Source: CBDAUN01 sp965200645 (GTDB lineage Bacteria > Pseudomonadota > Gammaproteobacteria > Arenicellales > JAJDZL01). From it: a stretch of 64,000 nucleotides of DNA. The position numbers were made by a program, and so were the translations under genes. The stretch is from contig CBDAUN010000003.1 of assembly GCA_965200645.1 (NCBI GenBank), positions 248,001 to 312,000 on the forward strand. Direction: 5' to 3'. Positions 8,923 through 17,129 of this stretch are shown in pieces (position 1 is the first letter of the stretch; every line of letters starts with the position of its first letter). The notes under the pieces are model-generated. The model made no database searches, was not told where the DNA came from, and was given only the letters and a program-made list of their open reading frames with translations.

Positions 8923-9411
8923 ATGAATTTCGAACCCTTAACAGCAAATTCATTTCAGGAATTTGGCGATGTCATCGAAGTGGAGAATCGACCTTTCAGG
9001 AAGATCAATGATGGATATGCGGACCGGTTTGAGCACTTAGTTCATCTAGATATAGATGATTGCGGAAGACCTGCAATGAGTATATTCCGTGCAAGGCCAG
9101 TCGATTTTCCATTTGCAATTGAAAAGTTGGAGCGACATCCAGTTTCCAGCCAGACATTTTTACCCAATGGAGATAGCAGATTCTTAATCATAGTTGCACC
9201 GCCAACTGAAGAGCCAAATCTAGATCAAATGCGCTTCTTTGTTACAAATGGAAAACAAGGTGTGAATTATCGTCGAGGGACTTGGCATCACTTTCTATTA
9301 ACTTTGGATGAAGACCAAATTTACTATGTAATTGACCGAAGTCAACCAGACGAAAACACGGAAGAGTTTGATTTGAAACAACCGGTCACGATTGACTCAA
9401 TACCTTCGTAG
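8923..9411 (+). CDS. allA: Ureidoglycolate lyase
   Basis: A 162-residue member of the AllA family, which splits ureidoglycolate into glyoxylate and urea. Motifs visible are the N-terminal FEPLTANSFQEFGDVIE, then SIFRARPVDFPFAIEKLERH, SSQTFLPNGDSRFLIIVA, FVTNGKQGVNYRRGTWHHFL and YYVIDR. The ATG at 8923 is preferred over the adjacent TTG at 8920 because a purine-rich GGGGGGA block lies just upstream. The gene follows allantoicase closely and is certainly co-transcribed with it. It completes allantoin breakdown to glyoxylate. The length is slightly below the usual 165-170. Confidence 0.95.
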   Translation: MNFEPLTANSFQEFGDVIEVENRPFRKINDGYADRFEHLVHLDIDDCGRPAMSIFRARPVDFPFAIEKLERHPVSSQTFLPNGDSRFLIIVAPPTEEPNLDQMRFFVTNGKQGVNYRRGTWHHFLLTLDEDQIYYVIDRSQPDENTEEFDLKQPVTIDSIPS

Positions 9412-9836
9412 ATTTTGATTGTAATTGGGTTTAGAGACCTGTGGTAACGTTAGTAAAGCAACCATTACTGGTAAATTTCCTGCCTTGGTTTTTAGTGGTA
9501 CTCTTTTGAAAATCATTATTCAATTTAGTCGCATACACAATCAAGTGGAGCTACGTTCATTGCATGAAGTAATGAGGATTTCCATTAGAAACGACTTGAA
9601 GTGATATTTACCTGAATCGTAGTATGTACAATTCAATTTAGTACGATGTTATTGAGATTAATGTAAATCAATAGAATCGAGCGTAAAAATGGCTTCTATC
9701 TTATTGATTTAATTTTGTTTCTTGACCTAAAATCTCTGCCGAGATATTGATATTGACTGACAGAAAATTTGTCTGCAGAAGTCACTAAATTCTTGCATAT
9801 AAATCACGTAGAAATTACAATATTGTCAGAATTTGA
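9412..9836 (+). other. Intergenic, no gene seen
   Basis: AT-rich stretch between allA and the tRNA. Both strands have frequent stops and I see no protein fragment. It probably contains the tRNA promoter, but I cannot assign boxes confidently. Confidence 0.5.
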
Positions 9837-9913
<77 letters not shown>

Positions 9914-10522
9914 AAACTAGATCAACTTCTGATCAAATTCTCGGTCTGAGCCGATACAATCCACTGAATCTTGTGGAAATTCGTAGTTTCAAAGCATTTC
10001 TTCGGACGTAAGACCTCTTAACTTCCGAAATTACCGCGCGTAAGTTATTGATATAAAACAAATAATGTCAATAAAGAGGCACTACACCGAAAGGTTCAAT
10101 TTCAGGTACTGAGAGTAAAAAAGCCTATTGGTCAGACGGGAACGATTGTCCCAAAGGCAGGGTAAATTGTGCTAGGTTTTTTCCCAACCCCAAACACCGA
10201 TAGATGCGTTTGGTGAGTGCGACCGAGCGACTCGGCATGACATACATTTCAGATTTCCCCAGCATCGTAAGATTCTCATTTGCAACGCATCGAGTTGGTG
10301 GTGGATGAGTTCAGGCTCATCGGAGAACCCGAGTTGGCGGATCTGAAACTCAGATGCTAGACACAACTAAAGTCCAGATAGAAAATGGCCAGATGAGCCT
10401 CGATACGGGACGGTTTGTAGTGGAAGATTGGTCGAGTCAGAAGGTCGTGCTGATGAATTCGGATTCAAAATAAATCCGGCCGCTACAAAAACCTAACTGA
10501 TTGCGCGGAGAAAACGATCTGA
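9914..10522 (+). other. Degenerate region downstream of the tRNA
   Basis: No intact gene. The composition is mixed, with GC-richer pieces that look like worn coding DNA. Short open stretches exist on both strands, for example minus 10172-10366, but I recognise no family. It leads into an ArdA fragment, so it is probably the eroded body of an integrated element. Confidence 0.45.
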
Positions 10523-10648
10523 GGTCCCGGCCAGGTTCCTGAAAATCTCGCCTATTTAATCGACTATGAGCGCATGGGGCGCGATATGGAATTAAACGGC
10601 GACGTTTACACCATTGAAATCAGTTATGAAGAAGTTCATGAATTTTAA
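10523..10648 (+). pseudogene. ardA: C-terminal fragment of an ArdA-type anti-restriction protein
   Basis: A 41-codon open segment ending at TAA 10646-10648. It translates to a typical ArdA C-terminus: VPENLAYLIDYERMGRDMEL followed by NGDVYTIEISYEEVH. ArdA proteins are DNA mimics that block type I restriction enzymes during conjugation or phage entry. Only about the last quarter of the protein is present, with no start codon. The fragment lies between the initiator tRNA and hipA and indicates that a plasmid or integrative element once occupied this locus. Confidence 0.7.
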
Positions 10649-10730
10649 AGCTACTGAAAAAACGGAGCTGCCGAATTGCCTAGCATTTCTATTTGAATAT
10701 TAACGACAAGTTTATTTTTGTGGCAAATAA

Positions 10731-12020
10731 CTATTTTGAGTCAATCCTGAAATCTTGCTGGAGATTGCCCCAGTGGCTTTCTAATTTCTTTTTGTGCTCC
10801 TCTTCCATAGGTAAGTCTTTCAAAGCATCTGGCCAAAGAGAGCGGGCTTTGTCCATTGCATCATCCAGATGTGGCTTTATCGTCCGCCAAGGAATTCCAG
10901 CATTATTAGCCCACGATTGAAAATTAGCAGCTGTAACCGCATACCATTCTTTGGTTTTACCTAGGTTAAGGGCAAATTTTCTCTCGTCTTCGATATAGAC
11001 ACTCGTTGTTACGATGTCGTAGGCTGGTGAGAGCCGGGGCGTTTTTTGGTCCTGATATAGCAGGCTCCAGTTTTTGAGATGAGCATCGCCGTTGGCGAGT
11101 AATATGTTGACTAATAATCGGCGAGCGAGTTGTTGGATATCGGTCAGGCCGTCGCCGGAATATTCGTAGATTATTCTACCGATATGCTCGTAGTTTGCAT
11201 GGTCATATTTTTCGTGTGGATATTTCACAAGTATCTGCGCAAAGTCTTCCATGTGAATGCGCACATCTTTTTGTTGATTTGTACTGCTTCGGTCAAATCG
11301 TTTAATCGCGAATGCTTGCTTTTCATCAGGAAAGTTGATTTGTGGTAGGTTGTCGAGTTTCTCGAGATTAACCAGTTTGATTTCTGGAATATTGACGCCC
11401 ACCAAAGCTGCCAAAGACATGGTGGTATATTCATTGAGTGGTACACTTTTGTGCTTGGTGATTGGCGTTTTAATAATCCAGTCACCTAGAGTGTCATCCT
11501 TTGACAGATTGTAGCGACCATTTTTTTCCTTCATGGAAAATTTCATTTGGACACCGGCTAATGAAAATTTATTATCTTGATTAACTTTCTTGAATTTCAT
11601 CGCCTTTGCTTTTCCGTGCGTAGTTAAAACGCTATTAGGCACGTCATCGGGCTCCATCGGAGTGGCGATTAATGCGCCGGGCAAGTCTTCACACAGATAC
11701 GAAAAGATTTGGAATTCGTTATCGACATGGACTTTCAGCCCTTGCGCTATCAGCTCTCGTAGTGAGCCCTCCGGTAGCAGGTTTGACAGGACGGGATGTA
11801 AGCGTTGATTTCTCACCCACGGTTCGGACAGCACTTTTTCAGCGCGCGGGAAGTTGGGATGTGTAATCAGGCTGAATGTGGGTCGGCTGGGATCGTCAGA
11901 AAATTCCTCGGCAAAACTTAGGACGTTGCGACCACTTCTATAGCCAGCCAGGTAGCCGACCAGTTGTCCATGCAAATTGAGCTTAAGAACGTTTACTTCA
12001 TCCCCATTTTCTGTGCTCAT
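10731..12020 (-). CDS. hipA: HipA-family serine/threonine kinase toxin
   Basis: A 429-residue HipA toxin kinase. In the best-studied homologue it phosphorylates glutamyl-tRNA synthetase and induces dormancy. The N-terminal HipA domain (about 10-110) contains PTFSLITHP and PVLSNLLPEGSLRELIA. The kinase core has FSLAGVQMKFSM, whose Ser153 corresponds to the autophosphorylated serine region. Asp312 in NILLANGDAHLKNWSLL is the catalytic base and Asp335 in SPAYDIVTT is the metal ligand. All key residues are present, so the toxin looks active. It overlaps the hipB stop by four bases (ATGA), the usual coupled antitoxin-toxin arrangement. It is the only intact toxin-antitoxin pair recognised in the window. 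Confidence 0.94.
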   Translation of the reverse strand: MSTENGDEVNVLKLNLHGQLVGYLAGYRSGRNVLSFAEEFSDDPSRPTFSLITHPNFPRAEKVLSEPWVRNQRLHPVLSNLLPEGSLRELIAQGLKVHVDNEFQIFSYLCEDLPGALIATPMEPDDVPNSVLTTHGKAKAMKFKKVNQDNKFSLAGVQMKFSMKEKNGRYNLSKDDTLGDWIIKTPITKHKSVPLNEYTTMSLAALVGVNIPEIKLVNLEKLDNLPQINFPDEKQAFAIKRFDRSSTNQQKDVRIHMEDFAQILVKYPHEKYDHANYEHIGRIIYEYSGDGLTDIQQLARRLLVNILLANGDAHLKNWSLLYQDQKTPRLSPAYDIVTTSVYIEDERKFALNLGKTKEWYAVTAANFQSWANNAGIPWRTIKPHLDDAMDKARSLWPDALKDLPMEEEHKKKLESHWGNLQQDFRIDSK

Positions 12021-12340
12021 TCTTTATCCCCTAACATGTCTTTCCAGGGGTCATCAGATATGCGCTCATTCTCTTGGTAACGTGGTGTTGTTGACGGTAG
12101 GGTATCGACGGTCTGACCTTCCACAACTGCTTTTACTGACTGTAGTTTCTCCTGTGGAACTAGCAGGATTTCGCTGTTCAGACCTTTCGCTATAAGTTCC
12201 AAGGTATTCAGCCTGGGATTACCCTTGGATTCGATGCGCTGGTATTGCTGGCGTGATATCCCGACGCGTAGTAGCATGTCTTTTTGTTTCAGTCCCAGCT
12301 TTATCCTGCGGTTTTTAATTTGGTCCAATAACGAATTCAT
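12017..12340 (-). CDS. hipB: HipB-like XRE antitoxin and autorepressor
   Basis: A small helix-turn-helix protein that neutralises HipA and represses its own promoter. From the methionine at 12340 it has 107 residues. The HTH is NRRIKLGLKQKDMLLRVG with ISRQQYQRIESKGNPRL as recognition part, and LNTLELIAKGLNSEILLVP follows. The C-terminal tail (VEGQTVDTLPSTTP) is likely the flexible protease-sensitive part. Upstream in-frame ATGs at 12361 and 12352 are possible, but the family normally begins just before the SLLDQIKNRR segment. Three near-identical operator-like repeats lie directly upstream (12373-12467), supporting autoregulation. Confidence 0.9.
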   Translation of the reverse strand: MNSLLDQIKNRRIKLGLKQKDMLLRVGISRQQYQRIESKGNPRLNTLELIAKGLNSEILLVPQEKLQSVKAVVEGQTVDTLPSTTPRYQENERISDDPWKDMLGDKE

Positions 12341-12372
12341 AATAAAACACATACGTTGCATAAGTCATTATA

Positions 12373-12467
12373 GAAACATATTAGTTGCTAATCGTAAGAA
12401 AGGCAATAAATATATTGCTTTTAGATGTTTCCTGACATTAATCCAGGAAAAGCAATAAATATGTTTC
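12373..12467 (-). promoter_or_regulatory. Three operator-like repeats upstream of hipB
   Basis: Three related 17-20 base imperfect palindromes precede hipB. They are GAAACATATTAGTTGCT at 12373-12389 (reverse complement AGCAACTAATATGTTTC), AGGCAATAAATATATTGCTT at 12401-12420, and AGCAATAAATATGTTTC at 12451-12467. Each has GCAA and TTGC/TTTC arms around an AT-rich centre. Centres are about 30 and 49 bases apart. This fits multi-site cooperative repression by HipB/HipAB. Binding is inferred, not shown. Confidence 0.65.
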
Positions 12468-12589
12468 TTTTAACAGGTTTTGCGTGATAGCTCACGAATC
12501 CCTTTGCTGTGTTGGACCCGTTTATGAAAAAGCACTACATGCGGAAATTTGCTATTTATTACATTTTGAACTGATTTAGGCTAATAACT

Positions 12590-12935
12590 TTGTACGTTTC
12601 CAACACCATTGCGAAATTTGGTGAAGTTCTGGCGCTAGTGAAAGCAGTTGCCACAGTGAGTGCCAAACCGAACCTTACAGTAGGCTGCACAGAACTCCCA
12701 GAAAGAAGCAAACCAAGGCGTCGTATCGTTTTGGTCGGTATCTGGGCTGCAGGAGACCAACCAACCTTTCATCACCTTCCACAGGAATCCGTTCTTAACT
12801 AGCCGACCCCGGTGCACTCGTGACAACTCATTAGAACAAAAACTCGCCACCCTTGCATCTGGCGCTTCTGGAGTTCCGCCAGTGAAGCTGCCAGTTTCTC
12901 ATTCGGTGTGACCAAGTTAGACTTTCTATGTGTTT
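12590..12935 (-). pseudogene. N-terminal fragment of a Fic-family protein
   Basis: On the minus strand the translation gives NEKLAASLAELQKRQ. After a frame change near 12850 it continues with SNELSRVHRGRLVKNGFL, WKVMKGWLVSCSPDTDQND and TTPWFASFWEFCAAYCKVRF. These blocks resemble the N-terminal region of a Fic-domain protein family (SRVHRERL, VMKGWL, TPWYASFWEFC). The Fic motif itself is not present. With a frameshift and no C-terminus it cannot be functional. It adds to the cluster of toxin and mobile-element relics beside hipBA. The family call rests on recalled sequence patterns. Confidence 0.5.
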
Positions 12936-13550
12936 TTGCAAGTGCTAGATTATGTATTAATGCAAGTAATTAGTTCTGTGGAAATACAAGTTATGTATGA
13001 TGTAGCGACGTACGTCTTTGTTGCATAAGAGTGCTCGCAGACTACCTAAATTTGAGTTGCGCCTTTACAAAACTTGGCAAAGTTAGACTGATTACAAAAA
13101 TTTGGGTCTTTGATCAAAGGTGAAGCAGTCTGGAGGCTCGTCGAACTCAAAATTCAAACTATGTACACTCATATCTTACCATCTCTAACAGAAATACACA
13201 GCTTTATCAATAGGTTAGCGGATATTATCATTTCTACATAAACGCTCGATCAGTCTAGAAATCTCGTAGACACGGCTTCACATTAAAGCTGTAACCCTGT
13301 GCGGCTATTGACACGATTCGCTTGACCTCGTTTTTACGACGAAGAGAAGCACATCGTCAACGTGAACTTACATTAGAGGATTAAAAATATTGACATCCTA
13401 CAGATCTAGGTGGTCTTTTTGAATTTATTAGCAGTATTAAAGATAGTATCGAAGTGTAAATACATGTTAAAAATTCTATGTCATGTTAATAGTGTTATAA
13501 ACATGACATTTTTAAATTAATTTGATAAATTTAAACAGTAAAAAAGCAAT
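12936..13550 (+). other. Non-coding stretch containing a tRNA relic
   Basis: No open gene on either strand. Apart from the tRNA-fMet-like relic listed separately, it is AT-rich, with TGTCATGTT-type and ATGACA repeats around 13480-13510 just upstream of the antitoxin gene. These may be its promoter or operator. Confidence 0.45.
13119..13148 (+). pseudogene. Partial duplicate of the initiator tRNA 5' half
   Basis: Bases 13119-13143 match the acceptor-D-arm part of the tRNA at 9837 with one mismatch. They include an exact 19-base match, GCAGTCTGGAGGCTCGTCG. Weaker similarity extends a few bases to each side (TTTGAT upstream, CTCA downstream). The anticodon stem and the whole 3' half are lost. 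It cannot be a functional tRNA. Confidence 0.75.
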
Positions 13551-14276
13551 ATGAGCATTGCCCAAAGCGTACGAAATAGCATTGAGAGTATTCCTGCAGG
13601 AAAAATATTTGACTATCAGGTATTTCCAGATTATGTCCGTTCGCCCAGTGCTGTTATCAAGGCGGTAAACCGTTTGGTTACGGAACAGAAGTTAACTCGC
13701 TTCTCAAAGGGCAAATTCTATGTGCCCGAAGAGGGGCTGTTTGGACCTCTTAAGCCATCAGACGGCGAACTTGTGCGCTCCATGCTTTACAAAGATGGTC
13801 GTCTGCGTGGCTATGTAACAGAAGCATTGCTATACAATCAGCTTGGTTTGAGTACACAGTTGCCTCGGAAATTTACTTTGGCGTTTAATGGCGGTCGACA
13901 GGATAAGGAATTCGGCACCATTGGAATCAAGACGGTGGTGACTCGAATTCCGATTAAAGAGAAAGACGTGAAACTCTTGCAGTATCTTGATGCTTTGAAG
14001 GATATCAAAAAAATTCTCGGCTCCGAAGTCAACCAATCACTTCGAATTATGCGCAGTAAAATCACAGAGTTGACTGATCGCGAACGGAAACGGCTTGTCG
14101 CTTTGGCAGTTGAATATTACAACCCTCAAACTCGCGCGCTATTGTGTTTGTTATTTTCCAGCCTAGGATTGTCAGTTCCTGAGAGCCTTGCGCAGTCATT
14201 AAACCCCACAACAACCTACAAAATAGGACTAGACTTAGAGAAGTGGCCAACGGCCAGACGATGGAAAGTACGCTAA
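13551..14276 (+). CDS. AbiEi-like (DUF6088) antitoxin / transcriptional regulator
   Basis: A 241-residue protein. Its N-terminus (SVRNSIESIPAGKIFDYQVF, then SAVIKAVNRLVTEQKLTRFSKGKFYVPEE) is a winged-helix of the DUF6088/AbiEi antitoxin group. A central YVTEALLYNQLGLSTQLPRKFTLA segment follows. Such proteins are the cognate antitoxins and autorepressors of AbiEii-type nucleotidyltransferase toxins. The stop overlaps the next ATG (TAATG), giving translational coupling with the toxin gene. The frame appears complete, whereas the toxin is broken. The antitoxin may persist as a DNA-binding regulator or is simply next to decay. Confidence 0.82.
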   Translation: MSIAQSVRNSIESIPAGKIFDYQVFPDYVRSPSAVIKAVNRLVTEQKLTRFSKGKFYVPEEGLFGPLKPSDGELVRSMLYKDGRLRGYVTEALLYNQLGLSTQLPRKFTLAFNGGRQDKEFGTIGIKTVVTRIPIKEKDVKLLQYLDALKDIKKILGSEVNQSLRIMRSKITELTDRERKRLVALAVEYYNPQTRALLCLLFSSLGLSVPESLAQSLNPTTTYKIGLDLEKWPTARRWKVR

Positions 14277-15237
14277 TGAATTTACATGAAGATAGCAATA
14301 TTTTTTACCAATCTGTGCAGTTGACCGCTGAATCCATTGGCTTGTCGCAGATACTTATTGAAAAAGATTACTGGGTGACCAAAGCTCTAAAAGATCTTGC
14401 TTAATCAGATTATGTTGATGAAGTGGTGTTTAAGGGTGGGACATCCCTGTCTAAGGCTTATCGCTTGTTGGTCCGACTTTCAGAGGATATTGATCTTGCT
14501 GTTTTTAAACGCAACAAAAGCAATAATGCAGTAAAAAATCAGATCAAAAATGTTGAAAATGTTGTCACCAAAAGTCTGACTTACGTTAAAGGTGACAAGC
14601 GAGAATCTAAGGGGGCCAAGTTCCGCAAAACCGTACATTCATATCGTCGCAGCATAGATGGTGCAGATTTCGAGTTGGTATTCACTAATTTGCTGATTGA
14701 GATCAATGCTTTTTCGAATCCGGAGCCTTTTGAGAAGCGGGAATTGATGACTATGATCGCTGAAGTGCTTGTCGAAAAAAACAGGAAGACCTCATTGAAT
14801 AGTTTGGACTTAATGGTTTCGCTCTCAATGTTCTCTCAGTTAGGCGTACGCTAGTTGAGAAAATACTTGCAGTCATTAAGGATAGTTATCATGAGGATCC
14901 GGTGGCCGAACTTTCACGTCGAATTCGGCACCTTTATGATATTTGTCTGATATTTCAAGAGGATGAGTACCGGAATTTTTGTCGAAGTGAAGAATTTTCG
15001 ACACTATGTCAGCAATGTATTGAGGACGAAAGAGTAGGATTCTTTAAGTATTCTGAATGCCTTGAAAAGCCATTATCAGACGCGCCGCTATTTTCTGAAT
15101 TTGAAAGTTGGTCGGAATCTTTGGAGTCTACCTACAAAGGACCTTTTTCGAGGCTGGTGTATGGCGAATTCCCTGAATTGGATGAAATTGACAGCACTTT
15201 GAATCTGCTGAAAGATTGCCTGAATAAAACACCATAA
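14276..15237 (+). pseudogene. AbiEii/AbiGii-type nucleotidyltransferase toxin, broken by a stop and a frameshift
   Basis: The reading frame starts at ATG 14276 (NLHEDSNIFYQSVQLTAES, then LIEKDYWVTKALKDLA). It hits an in-frame TAA at 14402-14404 and continues in the same frame with VFKGGTSLSKAYRL and RLSEDIDLAVF, the nucleotidyltransferase GGTSLSKA and S-x-D-x-D motifs. Near 14800-14820 a one-base frameshift separates this from the C-terminal part (RRTLVEKILAVIKDSYHED, then ELSRRIRHLYDI and beyond to 15237). The catalytic motifs survive, but the polypeptide is cut in three. A real toxin would be about 320 residues. The upstream antitoxin is intact. Confidence 0.85.
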
Positions 15238-15859
15238 AATTCAAGCAGTGCCTCAAAGTCGTAGTTTGAATCTTTGGTTGCGAGAGTGTCATGGTAAGTT
15301 CCCTAGTTTTGTAATAACCTCGTAATATTAATATTGAGAATGCAATTTGTCATGTTAAACATCAAAACACCATTTGCACTGTTCATGACACTGGATGCAG
15401 TTTTATGGGGGCTCCGATTGGCTCCAAATAGCCAAATGGCAAATCAAAGAATCAAGATTTTCTACGATCGTCTAATGTGTCTTCTTTTGTAACTTAATGC
15501 GAATTTGTTCGTGAAATAACCGTGCATTTCAGTCAGAAAACGACACAATCTCGGTACGACAGTCGCAGCGACTAGTGCTGTGTCTGTCCGAAGTTCACCA
15601 TCGTTATATGAATAGTGAAGTGACATAAGGAACAGAATGCAAAACAATCAGCCGCTATCGTCAAACACATTGACTAAAAGTTGTATTTACGCAATGTCAC
15701 TCAAAAGTTCGTAGTTTGTCAGTACTCAATTTAAATCATATGTAGACTGCAATGGTCGGCCGCCCTCGCTAACAAATATTTTCAGTGACGGTGTAAAATT
15801 AATATTTTAGAAACCGTTCCCAATTTGCTGTTGTGGGACGATTTATTTTTTGTGTTTGA
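15238..15859 (+). other. Intergenic, no gene recognised
   Basis: Stops are frequent in all frames. A 61-codon minus-strand open frame (15462-15647) has no family resemblance. Nothing else is supported; the last 60 bases probably hold the promoter of the Nudix gene. Confidence 0.45.
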
Positions 15860-16378
15860 ATGCACCACGAAGAGATATTCGATGTAGTCAATAATAGTGA
15901 CAGGGTTATCGGGAGATTGCCCAGGTCAGTCGTGCATAGACGCAATCTGTATCACCGATCTGTGCATGGTGTGGTAGTTGATTCTGCAAATCGAGTATTT
16001 CTTCAACTTAGAGCACCTCACAAGGATTGTGATCCCGGATTATGGGACACTTCAGTTGCCGGACATTTAGAAGCCGGCGAGCGTTACGATCAGGCGATCA
16101 TTCGAGAAACTTTAGAGGAACTTGGAATTCGCTTAAGGGTAACTCCTAAGCGATTGTTTAAATTGGACGCAAGCAGCGAAACTAATTACGAGTTTTGCTG
16201 GGTGTATTTGATAAGAGATAACGGGCCGATTCAAGTTGATCGCAGCGAAACCGTAGATGGAAAGTGGTTTGTAGTTGATGAGTTGAGTGAAGCTCTGAAA
16301 GATAGACCGCAAGAGTTTACTGGGAGCATAAAAGTGATTTGGCAACAACTAATACAATCCGAGCATTTGAATGAATAA
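15860..16378 (+). CDS. Nudix hydrolase (IPP-isomerase-like subgroup)
   Basis: A 172-residue Nudix protein with a perfect Nudix box, GHLEAGERYDQAII followed by RETLEELGI, around residues 73-95. The preceding HRSVHGVVVDSANRVFLQLR and CDPGLWDTSVAGHL are typical of the YfcD/IDI-like subgroup, which hydrolyses nucleoside-diphosphate-linked metabolites. The substrate is unknown. It overlaps the amidotransferase gene by eight bases, so the two are translationally coupled and may act in one pathway. The start MHHEEIFDVV suits the subgroup, which begins with an E-x-x-D-V-V segment. Confidence 0.88.
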   Translation: MHHEEIFDVVNNSDRVIGRLPRSVVHRRNLYHRSVHGVVVDSANRVFLQLRAPHKDCDPGLWDTSVAGHLEAGERYDQAIIRETLEELGIRLRVTPKRLFKLDASSETNYEFCWVYLIRDNGPIQVDRSETVDGKWFVVDELSEALKDRPQEFTGSIKVIWQQLIQSEHLNE

Positions 16379-17129
16379 ACCTCTCATTGGTATTACTTCA
16401 TACCCAAGAAACAAAAAGGATCGATTTATCAGTCCAGCAGCCTATCTCGACGCCGTAGCTGATGCCGGCGGTATTCCTGTAATCCTGCCGTCAGACCCAA
16501 TCGCAAATCCTGAAGACCAGCTTCAAAAACTCGACGGAATCGTATTATCGGGTGGCGGAGATATTTGCGCATCGTTCTACGGTGAAGCAGCACACGAACT
16601 GTTGGCATTTGTGAATAAAAAGAGAGATAAGTATGAAATGGCTCTTGCGAAATTGGCTGCTGAATCCAATGCTCCTACCTTGGCAATTTGTCGCGGTATT
16701 CAAATTGTGAATGTGGTTTTCGGTGGCACGCTTCATCAACACATCCCCGACAATTATGGAGATGAGGTTATGCATAGAAGTCTGGATTTCAAACGCAGAA
16801 CCAAAACTCGCCATCTAGTGAGTATCGATCCAAACTCCAAGTTATCTGAATTTATGGGAGAATACGAAATTGAGTGCTCTTCTTTCCATCACCAGAGCGT
16901 AAAGGAACTCGCACCCGGATTTAAAGCAGTTGCTTGGTCTCCCGACAATGTGATAGAAGCGATCGAATCAGACAAGTTTCAAAAACTTATTTCTGTTCAG
17001 TGGCATCCGGAGTACAACTCTGCAGAGTCAAAGGTTCAGCAACGGTTGTTCGATGTGTTAATTGAGATGGCTGATGATAGATATATGGCTGGCAGATACT
17101 CTAGCCAAAAAGTTATCCAAATAATCTAG
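16371..17129 (+). CDS. Gamma-glutamyl-GABA hydrolase-like class I amidotransferase (peptidase C26)
   Basis: A 252-residue cytoplasmic hydrolase of the PuuD-like C26 family. Features visible are the N-terminal KPLIGITSYP, then GIPVILPSDP, the oxyanion strand DGIVLSGGGDI, the nucleophile elbow with Cys107 in LAICRGIQIVN, and the catalytic His/Glu in SVQWHPEYN. Family members cleave gamma-glutamyl amides such as gamma-glutamyl-GABA. The exact substrate here is not certain, because no other putrescine genes are nearby. It is coupled to the Nudix gene upstream and is convergent with the aminotransferase gene; the two 3' ends overlap by 17 bases. Confidence 0.87.
   Translation: MNKPLIGITSYPRNKKDRFISPAAYLDAVADAGGIPVILPSDPIANPEDQLQKLDGIVLSGGGDICASFYGEAAHELLAFVNKKRDKYEMALAKLAAESNAPTLAICRGIQIVNVVFGGTLHQHIPDNYGDEVMHRSLDFKRRTKTRHLVSIDPNSKLSEFMGEYEIECSSFHHQSVKELAPGFKAVAWSPDNVIEAIESDKFQKLISVQWHPEYNSAESKVQQRLFDVLIEMADDRYMAGRYSSQKVIQII

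Noticed and set aside
12590..12802. 70-codon plus-strand open frame
   Set aside because: It is antisense to the Fic-family relic, whose protein-level match on the minus strand explains the openness.
13119..13148. A second functional tRNA-fMet or a clean attachment site
   Set aside because: The anticodon and T arms are missing, and the duplicated part is the 5' half rather than the 3' end usually used by tRNA integrases; no integrase gene is present.
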